In this document: positions 46,977 to 57,500 of the stretch, piece after piece
How positions within the stretch are numbered: position 1 is the first letter of the stretch
How the letters are laid out: each line of letters opens with the position of its first letter
From: Symbiodinium natans
Lineage: Eukaryota > Sar > Dinophyceae > Suessiales > Symbiodiniaceae
Reading direction: 5' to 3'
Assembly: GCA_905221605.1 (NCBI GenBank)
Contig: CAJNDS010000069.1
Coordinates: forward strand, 180,001-244,000
DNA length: 64,000 nt
Position numbers and translations under genes: made by a program
Notes under the pieces: generated by a model
What the model saw: only the letters and a program-made list of their open reading frames with translations
Told to the model about the DNA's origin: nothing
The model's database searches: none

Positions 46977-47837
46977 CTCAAGTTGAGGTCACATTGGGTT
47001 TAGGGTTTAGGGTTTAGGGTTTAGGGTTTAGGGCTAGGGTTTAGGGTTTGTAGGGTTTAGGGCTCCGGGTTGAGGTTTAGGGTTTAGGGTTTAAGGCTAG
47101 AGTGTTTTGGCTGCTCAGGGTTCAGGGTTGAGGGTTTAAGGGTTTAGGGTTTAGCGTTTAGGGTTCAAGAAGTCTGGTGTGGAGGTCTGAAGAAGCATCC
47201 ACCATCTAGCGTGCCAGCTACAGGCCTCAGCGTTATGAAACCCTGAGACCCCCAAACCATGCGGGAAACCGGTAAGCGCCTCTACACGCCAACCCTATCA
47301 ACCCTATGAACCATCTGAAGCCTCCACCCCACTATACCCTCCTCTAAACCCTAAACCCTCAACCCTAAACCCAAAACAGCTGGCACCCTCTAGACCATAC
47401 AACCCAACATGAAGCAGTACTTCCTATATAGGGGCTCAGGGTTTAGGGTTACTCTGGGGCCCCAAGTACATAACAATCAGGTACATGGACCTTGCGGGCT
47501 CTATGCCTTAGCCTCCGAAAAATGGGGCTGCGAGACCTGTGCATGGGGAAAGGGAAGTGCGCATCCTCTTGCTGGCTTTGCGACTTCGAGTTTTAAGGCC
47601 TTCGGGCTTCGAGTTTTAAGGCCTTCGGGCTTATGGCTTCCCTGAAAACCCCAAACCCGAACACTCCGACCAATTCTCCGGCAAACCCCCGGCAAGGGGC
47701 GGTTTGCATCTCCTGAAGGCGGGAAATCGCCCGGTGGACGGCAAAGCCACTCTCCTCCGACTGGCGAAGGCCTACAACTCGACTTAAACGAAGCCGCTTC
47801 GATCGAAGACGCTCGAAGCTTTGCAGGACGTGCTGCT

Positions 47838-47956
47838 ACTGCTTGCCTAGGCAACCTAGGCTTAAAAAGGGTGCCCTTTTTTGCTTAAAGAGGTGTATAA
47901 GGGCACCTAGACCCCCAAAAAGGGAATAAGGGTACTACTGGGCATCCTAGTTGCAC
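47838..47956. mobile_element. MITE-like hairpin, family 2
   Basis: Shares CCTAGGCTTAAAAAGGGTGC and AGGGAATAAGGGTACTACTG with the copy at 50,709. The outer ends are imperfect (GCCTAGGCAACC / GGGCATCCTAG). Confidence 0.6.
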
Positions 47957-48292
47957 TTTTAGCACTTTGCTGCAGGATGTCTACAACTGCTTTCTGACAG
48001 CTTCGTCCAATCGCTGGCAGCTTCACAGACTCAGAGGACATATACCGGTGTACATCATACTCAACGTCAGCATATGACTTGCGCTTAAGCATTCACCCAC
48101 TTTGGTCAAGCTCCATCTGCATGTTCTCCTTGTTGACAGGTATCTGCTCTCAATCAGCGCAGCATAGTGAAGCACAACCTCATGATGCATCTATGAGACT
48201 CCCCATGGCCTCAGCGACTAGTGCCGACACTTAACACTAACACTTACCACTTAACACCCTCTAAACTCTAAACCCTAAACCCGGCCCCAAAC

Positions 48293-48339
48293 CCTAGTCC
48301 GCGGCTCCTTCAGGGAGGCGACGGCGGCCACAAACACGC
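48293..48339 (-). CDS. Candidate 47-nt exon
   Basis: The acceptor is TTTTCGCAG|G and the donor GTTTGG. It reads GVFVAAVASLKEPRTR; the frame stays open upstream through PQPKTLFVFAGVFVAAVA, a possible membrane segment. Confidence 0.42.
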
Positions 48340-48713
48340 CTGCGAAAACGAAGAGGGTTTTGGGCTGGGGGGCCGTTGGGGACTGGATCGGCGGCACCAG
48401 CTGACACCCTGAGCCCCAACACCCCAAGAACTCCAAAATGAAACCCAAAAGCCTGAACTCTAAAACCTATCAAACCCTCTAACCCTAAACTACCAAACCA
48501 GAAAACTCTAAAGCCTCTCTCTAAACTCAAAAGAAAAAGGAAATGATGGCCAACTCAAGTTTGTAGATAAGTAGGTTTACAGGATTATAGGGGCTGCACC
48601 CCTCGAAGCCCTAACCGCCTACAGCCTCAACCCTCAAGCCTCATAAGTCCTAAACCCTTAAACCCAAGCCCAGCTACACCCTACACAAGAAATCCGAAAC
48701 CCTACGCAAGAGA

Positions 48714-48862
48714 CCCTAAACCCTAAACCCTAAACCCTAAACCCTACACCCTAAACCCTAAACCCTAAACCCTAAACCCTAAAACCCTAAACCCTAAACC
48801 CTGAACCCTAAACCCTGAACCCTAAACCCTGAACCCTAAACCCTAACCCTAAACCCTAAAAC
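48714..48862. repeat. Interstitial (CCCTAAA)n array
   Basis: About 20 units with CCCTGAA and CCCTACA variants, immediately left of the exon at 48,871. In that exon's sense it is a TTTAGGG array at the start of the next intron. Confidence 0.93.
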
Positions 48863-48870
48863 CTAAACAC

Positions 48871-48950
48871 GCCTTTGATGGCTTGCTGCTCGGAGGTGGG
48901 GTCCGTGGACTCCCAGGTGAACTGGGAGATCCGGCGTCGGTCGTCCCATC
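48871..48950 (-). CDS. Candidate 80-nt exon
   Basis: The acceptor is CTGGAG|G and the donor GTGTTTAG, which runs directly into the TTTAGGG repeats. It reads WDDRRRISQFTWESTDPTSE then QQAIKG. One of the clearest exon islands: coding-like sequence ends exactly where telomeric repeat begins. The gene is unknown. Confidence 0.52.
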
Positions 48951-48965
48951 CTCCAGGCTTGGTCT

Positions 48966-49130
48966 GGGGTTTAGGGTTTAGGGTTTAGGGTTTAGGGTTT
49001 AGGGTTTAGGGTTTAGGGTTTGGGGTTTGGGGTTTGGAGTTTAGGGTTTAGGGTGTAGGGTTTCGGGTTTTGGGTTTTAGGGGGTTAGGGTTGTAGGGTT
49101 TAGGGGGTTTAGAGGGTTTTGAAGACATAC
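48966..49130. repeat. Interstitial (TTTAGGG)n array, decaying rightward
   Basis: Eight perfect units followed by variants. In the sense of the exon at 48,871 it is a CCCTAAA array just before the acceptor. Confidence 0.93.
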
Positions 49131-50103
49131 CTGGAGGGTGGGTTTGTGGAAAGGCTGGAGATTTCGGTTTCAGGGCTTCAAGACTTTGGGGGTCTGTAGG
49201 GTTTAGGCTGCACTGGTTTGAAGGAGTAATCTCCAAACGCTAAGACAACGAGAAACTAGGTTGGCCGCTGAAACAAACTGCAACAACACATCCTAAAGAC
49301 CAACCTCCTACAAACCCAATAATTAAGGGAAAACTTTAAATGCCGCGAAGGCCTACCCATGAACACAGCTTAGTCGAGCAGATGGTGGTGGCTAGGGCAG
49401 CAGATCTGGTGAGTACGGCAAGTGTGCGTTCTACGTCGGTTGTAGGGGTTTAGGGTTTGGGGCACCCAAAACCCTGAACTCTCTCAACCCTCTACACTCT
49501 ATGCCCCGCAACCCTAAACCCCAAAACCCCCAACTTTGTTTTTAAATTGCTGAGTTCATAAGCCCCAAAAAAGTGTACACTTTCAGCTCTATAGGGGATG
49601 CTAGTATCCCAAGAAGTGTGTAAAGTGTGCTCACTCAGCTTCTGAGCTGCAACTAAACCCTGGCATCCAGGCCTTTGGACACCTGCGGAAGGCTCCTGCG
49701 AACGAGACATGACAGTTCGGGGTTTAGGGCTTAGGGTTTAGGATGGTTTAGGGTTTAGGGTTTAGGGTTTAGGGTTTAGGGTCCACATGGCAAGTGGGGG
49801 AGGGGAGGGGGTGGGGTGGGCTTGCAGTGAAGCCCAAAACGCCGGCGGGCTCAACGAAGATGGCGGCGGCACAGACGTGACCATCATCGCGCATACTTTC
49901 GAACAGCTCCCCCGAGACCTTAAACCCTTAAATTCCCCTCATCCCAAAAACCCAAAACCCCAAAACCCTCAAACCTAAACCCTAAAACCCTAAACCCTAA
50001 ACCCTAAACCCCTAAACCCCTAAACCCCTAAACCCCTAAAGCCCTAAACCCCTAAAGCCCTAAACCCCAAAACCCCAAAACCCTCAAACCTATTCCCCCA
50101 CAC

Positions 50104-50175
50104 GTCGGGAGTCCTCGGCCCGACGTCGGACGCCGACTGTGCCTGGCGCCAGATTGCGACATCCTCGCCGTGGGA
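50104..50175 (-). CDS. Candidate 72-nt exon
   Basis: The acceptor is AGCACAG|G and the donor GTGTGG. It reads SHGEDVAIWRQAQSASDVGP then RTPD. The gene is unknown. Confidence 0.42.
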
Positions 50176-50537
50176 CCTGTGCTCTAAAGGTGTGCTCGGG
50201 GCTGTTTTTGTATTTTTTTTTTTTTTGTTGGGGGGGGGGGGGGGGGGGGGGGTGTTTAGGGACTAGTGTTTAGGGTTTAGGGTTCTTGAGGGTTTGGGTT
50301 TAGGTTCTTTTTTTCCCTTGGTGGGGGTGGGGTGGGGGGGGGCCTTTTGGGTTTAGGGGCTTGGGGTTTTATGGGGCTTGGGGCTCAAGGAGAGGGGACT
50401 TCAGGGATTTGATTCACATAAGGGTTCAGGGATCAGGGTTTCAGGCTCAAGGGCTTTGGGGATGGGTGGAAGGGGGGCCTCAGATAGGCCCTGGGATGTC
50501 AACGTGAAGAAACCTAAGACCTAACGGTCGATATACA

Positions 50538-50674
50538 TTGGGATGTTCCCCCTTATACTAACAGTCCTACTGTCCTTAATAGGGGTTGTATAACAGTCCT
50601 TACTAAGGATTATAGTAAACCCCCCCTACTATTCTCCCTGTTAAGAACTGTTCGTAGAAAGCGGAACATCCCAA
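50538..50674. mobile_element. Family-1 MITE with 8-bp target duplication
   Basis: Ends TTGGGATGTTCC / GGAACATCCCAA, flanked on both sides by GATATACA (50,530-50,537 and 50,675-50,682). An 8-bp duplication is typical of hAT-type transposition. Confidence 0.68.
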
Positions 50675-50708
50675 GATATACAGTATCAACCTGAGCCCTG
50701 AAGTGATA

Positions 50709-50822
50709 CTAGGCTGCCCAGTAACCTAGGCTTAAAAAGGGTGCCCTTTTTTGCTTAAAGGGGTTTATAAGGGAACCTAAACCCCCCCCAAGAGGGAATA
50801 AGGGTACTACTGGGCATCCTAT
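50709..50822. mobile_element. MITE-like hairpin, family 2
   Basis: Left end CTAGGCTGCCCAGTA, right end TACTGGGCATCCTA. The best-preserved copy of the family. Confidence 0.65.
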
Positions 50823-51327
50823 AGGAAGCCCTTCGACGCGGCCCAAGTGCATGCACATAAGTGCCATGGACCTTTAGGGGGAGGAAGCAGCAGCCGGGCT
50901 TTAGGGCGTAGGGCTTAGGGTTTAGGGACCCTCAACCCCAAGCCCTAAACCCTAAACCCTAAACCCTAAACCCTAAACCCTAGGGTTTAGGGTTGAGGGA
51001 ACAGGTCTGCAGGTTCGGGGCTGCCAAGGGCCGAAGGCCTGGACCCTGAATGCAAGCTTTTGCTCTTTGCTACGCGACGCTTACAACCCTACAACCCCAA
51101 AGGGGGCTGCCAAATCCTAAGCCCTAAACTGCACCATTGTTGGGGTAATTGCTGTCAAGCATAATCATTTTTTGTTCCTTATTGAGTGTAAGTAGTAGTA
51201 AGTATTCATAAAAATGTAAGATGATTTTCAACAATGACCCAGTAAACCCTAACGGGGCAACGGTTGAGGGTACCCTAAACCCTAAACCCTAAACCCTAAA
51301 CCCTAAACCCTAAACTTAAGGTCCAAC

Positions 51328-51398
51328 CGCAGGTCTGCCTGGCGCGCTGGATCTCCGACTCCAGGACACTCTGCGTCCCGAGGCCCTCGCTGGAGAAC
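51328..51398 (-). CDS. Candidate 71-nt exon
   Basis: The acceptor is CCAAAG|G and the donor GTTGGACC. It reads FSSEGLGTQSVLESEIQRAR then QTC. It lies between CCCTAAA (51,277-51,313) and TTTAGGG (51,421-51,458) arrays. Confidence 0.45.
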
Positions 51399-52048
51399 CT
51401 TTGGCTGATCATGGGATTCCGTTTAGGGTTTAGGGTTTAGGGTTTAGGGTTTAGGGCTAGGAGCGTGATGGGGGTTTTGGGCAGTTCAAGGTTGAGGGGG
51501 TTTACGGCTGAAGGGGCTTGGAGGGTTTGGTCGTTTTTGCTTCCAGGCTCTGTTTTTTTTTCTTCATCTTCTTTCAAGCGATTCTACCGACTGCACCCTT
51601 GGGTTGAGAGACTTGAAGGAATAAAGGGTGATCTTCGGGATTCGGGTTTAGGGTTTAAGGACTCAACCCTAAACCCAAAGCCTCAAACCCTGGGGGTTGG
51701 CGGGGGTCTCTAAACCCTGAAGCCCCTTCAGGGTACCCACCTAAAAATCCCCAGACCTGCTTTTTTGTAGGTTCTTAGTATAGAACCCCTTATAGGATTC
51801 TTAGGCAACCTACAAACAAGTAGGGTTTGGGTTCTTCAGGTTAGAGTACATACTTGGGCCTTAAAGCTACTACATAGGAATGCCTTTAAAGGCCCAAGTA
51901 CCTGCTACATAGGTACACGCACCCTTTGGGAATGCTCTATCTCTGCAGACTTAGGGGCAGCGTTGCCGCATCGGCTGTCCCCGCAGCTGGCGATCGGCCG
52001 TCGATGCCTCTCATGCCCAACGGAAAAAATGAAATGTGCACATTGGCG

Positions 52049-52156
52049 ATCCTAGAGGGTATAGGAACCTTTGGTTTATTCTAGGGGGAAATCTTTCCGG
52101 CTATCCTAGAGGGTATAGGAAGCTTTGGATTATTCTAGGGGGAAATCTTTCCGTCA
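52049..52156. repeat. 54-bp tandem duplication
   Basis: ATCCTAGAGGGTATAGGAA...GGGGAAATCTTTCCG occurs twice, period 54. It gives a duplicated peptide in a short plus-strand ORF that I do not regard as a gene. Confidence 0.85.
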
Positions 52157-52575
52157 CGCACGTGCTGTTGCTCTTTTTTTGTTCCGGCTGGGGGGAGTCC
52201 AGGAGGGTATGCTCATGGGTCTTGATTTGCGGTGCATCCCAGATCCGCATCACTGAGAGCCCCGGAAAGAGGGGGGGGGGGGTAATTCGGTACAAAGCTC
52301 TTATCATGTATAGTCTTGAATAAATAGGAACCCCAAGATCTATAAAACCCCGAATTCCACCTAACCCTAAACCCTACACCCTGAACCCTATAAACCCTAA
52401 ACCCCTAAATACTCTTCGGAAACCACAATGTGCGGTCCATCTCGGGATAGTCTGTTGCCAGAGCCCTGCTACACCTCCTGCAACTCCGGGGCTCAGGCGG
52501 GCTTAGGGTTTAGGGTTTAGGGTTTGGGGTTTAGGGTTTCGGGTTTAGGGTTTGGGGCTTAGGGTGAGCATGCGC

Positions 52576-52629
52576 TCATCGAGGGTTGTGCAAAAGCCAG
52601 CATCTGCCCATGGCAACCCGACAGAAAGC
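52576..52629 (-). CDS. Candidate 54-nt exon
   Basis: The acceptor is CTGTCAG|G and the donor GC. It reads FLSGCHGQMLAFAQPSM. It could continue the AFG1-like gene, but linkage is unproven. Confidence 0.35.
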   Translation of the reverse strand, partial: AFCRVAMGRCWLLHNPR

Positions 52630-53825
52630 CTGACAGCGCCCCCGAGATCCTACCGCAAATGTTGCACGAGCAGCTCAGCATCCCCGAAACCCTCAGGGTT
52701 TAGGGTTAGGGTTTAGGGTTTCGGGTTTCGGGTTTAGGGTGTAGGGTTTTGGGTTTAGGGTAAGGGTTTAGGGTCTCAGCCCCACATCAAGACGCCCCCA
52801 CAACTGGAGCCACGAGCCTTCCAAGGAGGTTTAAACATCAATGCAAACAGAAAAGCAAAGCTCAGGCTGCTCCGAGCAACCTGTAACCCCTCCCAACCCC
52901 TGAAGCCCAGAGCGCAGCCCCAAAACCAGAACCCTTTCAACCAACAACAAGTAAAGCCTGAAACCCAAAACTCAGACACTTCTTAGAGCCAGGTGGCTCT
53001 TCTTGATACGGGAAATGGCGCTGAGCACCTCTGGTGGGGGTGGGGTTTACATGGGGGGGGGGGGGGTTACAAGAATGGTTGGGTTTTCAGGGTTCAGGAA
53101 TCGTAGGCGTAGAGAGCTTGAGGTGTGTACGGTTTAGGCGGCTTTTGAGTTTGGGGCTCTCGGGAGTTTTGGGGGCCTGCCTATATAGGGCGTACAGGCC
53201 TTCATAAGGCTTTCTATTTCGTCTTTCCGGCTTTGATCGGGCGTTCTATTTCGTCTTTCCGGCTTACAGGTCTTAAAAGTCTTCTTTTTGTTGTCTCTAA
53301 TGTTCAGGATTTAGGATTGCTGCCAGGTTCTAGGAGTTTAGGGTTAGGTGGTGTAGGGTTTCGGGTTTAGGGTTCCCACATTGTGCACCTCTGAATAGAT
53401 ACATGCCTCCGGAACCTGGAAACAGTCAAGAGCGCGAGGTCGTCACTGCCGCAATGTTTGCAGGGGGCTTACAGGGCATTGGGGGCAACCCTGGTCATAT
53501 TTAGGTAACCCTAAACCCTCGACACTGCTACTAAACCATCGCGAAGCCCTGGGAGACTTAAAGCCTTCAGCCCGAAACATCCCTAAACGCAAAGCCCCCA
53601 GGTAAAACTGCCCACTCCATCATTCCGGGAGCTCACGCTGGGTCCTAGTATGCGCCGGAAAATTCAGGCTCAAGCCCCAACAACTACAGGCCTTAGGGGC
53701 TTCAGGTTCTACTACGAGCCCTTAAATCCTGAGAAAGCCCTAAACCAAGAAAGCCTCAACCCTATTTGGTACCCTAAATCCTAAACCCGTGCATCCCACA
53801 AACGGAGAAGGTTGCCAGGGCGCTC

Positions 53826-53871
53826 CTGAGCTGGATGAAGCAGAGTCGCTGTCTCCGCAGCCAGCCTCTCC
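53826..53871 (-). CDS. Candidate 46-nt exon
   Basis: The acceptor is AACAG|G and the donor GA. In phase with the preceding exon (54,510-54,556) it reads GEAGCGDSDSASSSS; another phase reads ERLAAETATLLHPAQ. Possible linker exon of the AFG1-like gene. Confidence 0.33.
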
Positions 53872-54509
53872 CTGTTTCAAATGGCTTTAGGGCGGCGAAC
53901 ATGGTTTACGGCTCGTTTTTATGAGGGTTCATTGAGGGCTTCTGGGTCTGCAGGGCTTCTCATGGCAAGCTGGCTAGGATGCGAAACCCTTGAAAACCGG
54001 AAGGGTCTAAGGTTTAGGGTAAAGGTGTTTTGGCGTCTGTAGGGTTTAGGGTTCAACAGGAGTGTTCAATCAGGGCCTTCAGCGCCACTTCCTTGACGGC
54101 TGAACTTTTCAAGGTCGCAGGAAACGGAACCCCCCCCCCCCAAAAAAAAAAAAAAAAAACAACACTCCAAACCCTAAACCCTAAACCCTAAACCTAAACC
54201 CTAAACCCTGAACCCTGAACCCTAAACTCTAAACCCTAAACCCTGAAGCCACGACCTGGTCATAGAGGCACATACCCAGCGAAGTCCTAAAAAAAGCGGG
54301 CCCGGGGAGAAACCCTCAGATGAAACCATCCCGCCAGAATCCGGAACCTCAGGCCCCCGAAATGCCAAACCCTAAACCCTTGCACCTCAACCCCTAAACT
54401 AGACCGAAACCCCAAACCCTTAAATTAATTAAACCCTTTTGACCGGAAACCCCATTCTGCCCCCAAACCTTGACCCCGAGACCCTAAACCCTAAACCCTG
54501 CACCACAGC

Positions 54510-57500
54510 CTGGCCGAGCGTGCCCATGCTGATGTTTTGTAGCTCCTTGAGACCTCCTGCAAAGGCGTCTCGAGGGGTTTAGGGTTTAGGGTCAAAATAA
54601 CTAAACGCCCTATAAGCTCTAAAACCAAAACCAAAACTATGCTAGGCCCGAAACCTGAACCTATGAGATCCTGTACGTCCTACGTCCTGAGGAGGTGTGT
54701 GGGCAACTTTGCCCAACTGGCCCATGTATCTCAATAGTATGGGCTTGAGGGTTTTTGATAAGGGTATAGGGCGCCTTAAGATTGGCAATTCTTTGGGCTC
54801 CCGTACTTGGGGGCCAAAGCCACACATAGAGTAAGCTGCCGTTTCGGCCTAAACCCTAAACCCTAAACCCTCAACCCTAAACCCTTTAGGCTCATGGCCG
54901 TTCGGGTGAGCCCCTCTAGCCTGGAAGCCTGCACCCCCCCCCCCCCTCCGAATGCCCCGAATACCACACCCTACTTGGAGGTTCATGGTACTTGCTAACC
55001 AGGGTTTAGGGTTTAGGGTTTAGGGTACTTATTAACCAATTAAAACTGTACTTACAACTGCACTTATAACCACATTAGGGCACGTAAGTGGCGTATAAGT
55101 ACAGTTAGAAGTACAGTTGTAATTGGTTGATAAGTACCATGAACCTCCAAGTAGAACAAAAACTACGCCAGAACCCAATAGCCCTTTTCGGTGCCTGGTC
55201 TTCGCATTCTACAACACTAACCAATCAGCTAGGTGCCCCGAAACCCAAAACCCAAAACACCCAAAGCCCTAAACCCTAAACCCTAAACACCCTAAACCCT
55301 AAACCCTAAACCCTAAACCCTAAACCCTAAACCCTAAACCCTAAACCCTAAACCCTAGCTAGGTGCCCCTCCCAATGGCCACACCGAAGGGCAGACCTTG
55401 GAGTCCGAACCCGAAGATTGGCAACCCTGAACCCTAAAACCCTGAAAAAACCCTAAGGCCCTAAAACAAAGAAGCCCTCAGACCCTAGAGCCCTGAATCC
55501 TGATAACCCCTAGCCCTAAACCCTAAACCCTAAACCCTAAACCCTGAACCCTGAACCCTGAACCCTGAACCCTAAACCCTAAACCCTAAACCCTAAACCC
55601 TAAACCCTAAACCCTAAACCCTAAACCCTAAACCCTGAACCCCAGCCTAGGATCTCCGATGGAGGAGCCTCGAGGCCTGGGCGGTCACAGGGACTTGGGG
55701 TGGTTCAGGCTGGGCGAGGGTTTTCTACGTATTCTAAGGGTTTAGGGTTTAGGGTTTAGGGTTAGGGTTCAGGCTAGGCAAGGGTTGTACATGGGTTATA
55801 AGGGTTAGGCGGGGCCATATGAAGGTTATGCAGAAGGTTATACAAGGGCCATCTAAGGGTTGTACAAGGGTCATTTTAGGGTTTAGGGTTTAATTAGGGA
55901 ATAAGCATGTATGTGTGTATATGTATCTGTTGTGTTTGCGGGCTGTGGGGAGTTGTCAAAAGTAAAAAATGAACACGTCATCTTGGTTCGCGCGAGCCCC
56001 CGTGCCCACTTGCCGAGAAACACCCCTGCATCTAGGGGCTGGTATCGGTTTAGGGTTTATAGGGTTTATAGGGTTTAGGGTTTAGGGTTTAGGGTTTAGG
56101 GTTTGGGGTTTAGGGTTTGGGGTTTAGGGTTTAGGGTTTAGGGTTTAGCAGAAAACGTTCTATCAAGGGCGCCATTCACGAGAACGCGCTCGCGACCTTC
56201 CGAGAGCCTAAGCCCTAAACCCTGAGGCCTATTCCCAAGTCCAAACCCCAAACCCAAAGCCCTGCATCCCTACCCTAAACCCCTAAACCCTAAACCCTGA
56301 CTAAACCCTTAAGCCTGGTCCCAGTTGCTTGCCACCAACCTGATGTGATGCTCATAGCAGCAGTCGACCAGGAGAGTGAAGCGGCGCGCCTGCGAGCGAT
56401 CATGGCGTTCACTACCTTAGGGACCCAAAGAGCCCCAAAAGGGTTTAGTGTTTGCGGTTCTTATGCCTCACGGGGAATTATAGTGGTATAGGGTATATGA
56501 CAACATTGTTGTCATATACCCTATACCACTAAAATGGTTACAATTTTAGGATTCATCTGGTCCTCAAGGTAGGTTCGTCATTTCAATCTTCTTAAGAATA
56601 CTTCTAAATGTGCTTCTCTTGAACACAGAAGGGAGCATGTAAAGTGTCCCAAGGGTGTATCAAGTTCACAAGCAGGCCTGGGGCTAGTTAAAACGGCTCC
56701 TATGGGTAGGTTAGAAAACCGTAGAAACCCCCAATTCTGCTGAACTAGACTGGAATGTGTACTTTGACTGTAGTACTAAAAATGTATTTTAAGACCCCCC
56801 CCCCCCCCGACTATCCAAGTGCCTGCCTAGTAATCTCAAGCAAAACATGTGATACCCCTAAATTGGCCGCGAAACCCACCAAACCCTCAACGTGAAGGGA
56901 GCCCCGCCCTAGTACTGCGGTGCAGGGAATAGCTGGCCTCATCGTATAGGGCCCCTGCTAGACAGCATCACCGCTTGTGCCCACAAGCTGTCCTTCTGGA
57001 CTGATAACCAACCAACCAACCAACCAACCTACACTGCTGTGGAATGGAGCAATTGGGGCCTCATTGTGCTGGTCGACCGTAAGTCGTGGAACGGCGTCGA
57101 CCAAAATGGTATGGAAGTTACCTGGGCTTCGTAAAGTTTGCAACCGACCACGCAAGTCAGGGATGAGAGCAACCTAGAGATCCACCACTCAAAGAACTGT
57201 TTTAGGGCTTCGGGGTTAGGGGGTTCGGGGCTGTGGGGTTTAGGGGTTTAGGGCTTTAGGGATGTTTTTGAAGACTAAGCTTTGTGTGAAAAAAAGCCGC
57301 CAAGCTTAACTGGCCTGACCTGGCTTTTACCTGTCGGGTTCAGGGTTTGCCTGAAGAGCGCAAAGCCTGCCCTGGTATCTTAGCATTCTCAAAGCCTGTA
57401 ATGCAATTTTGTGGCAACCCTCCGGACGTTCTTCGGGGTTTGGTGGGAACCCTAAACCCTAAACCCTCTAAAGATCACGTTTTGTGTTGAAAGCTGTCGG

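Noticed and set aside
50942-50995. Ancient telomere-telomere fusion where CCCTAAA meets TTTAGGG
   Set aside because: An end-to-end fusion should read TTTAGGG then CCCTAAA; this junction has the opposite order.
52036-52323. 95-codon ORF with a duplicated peptide
   Set aside because: The duplication is a 54-bp DNA repeat; the rest has no motif and runs into a G homopolymer.
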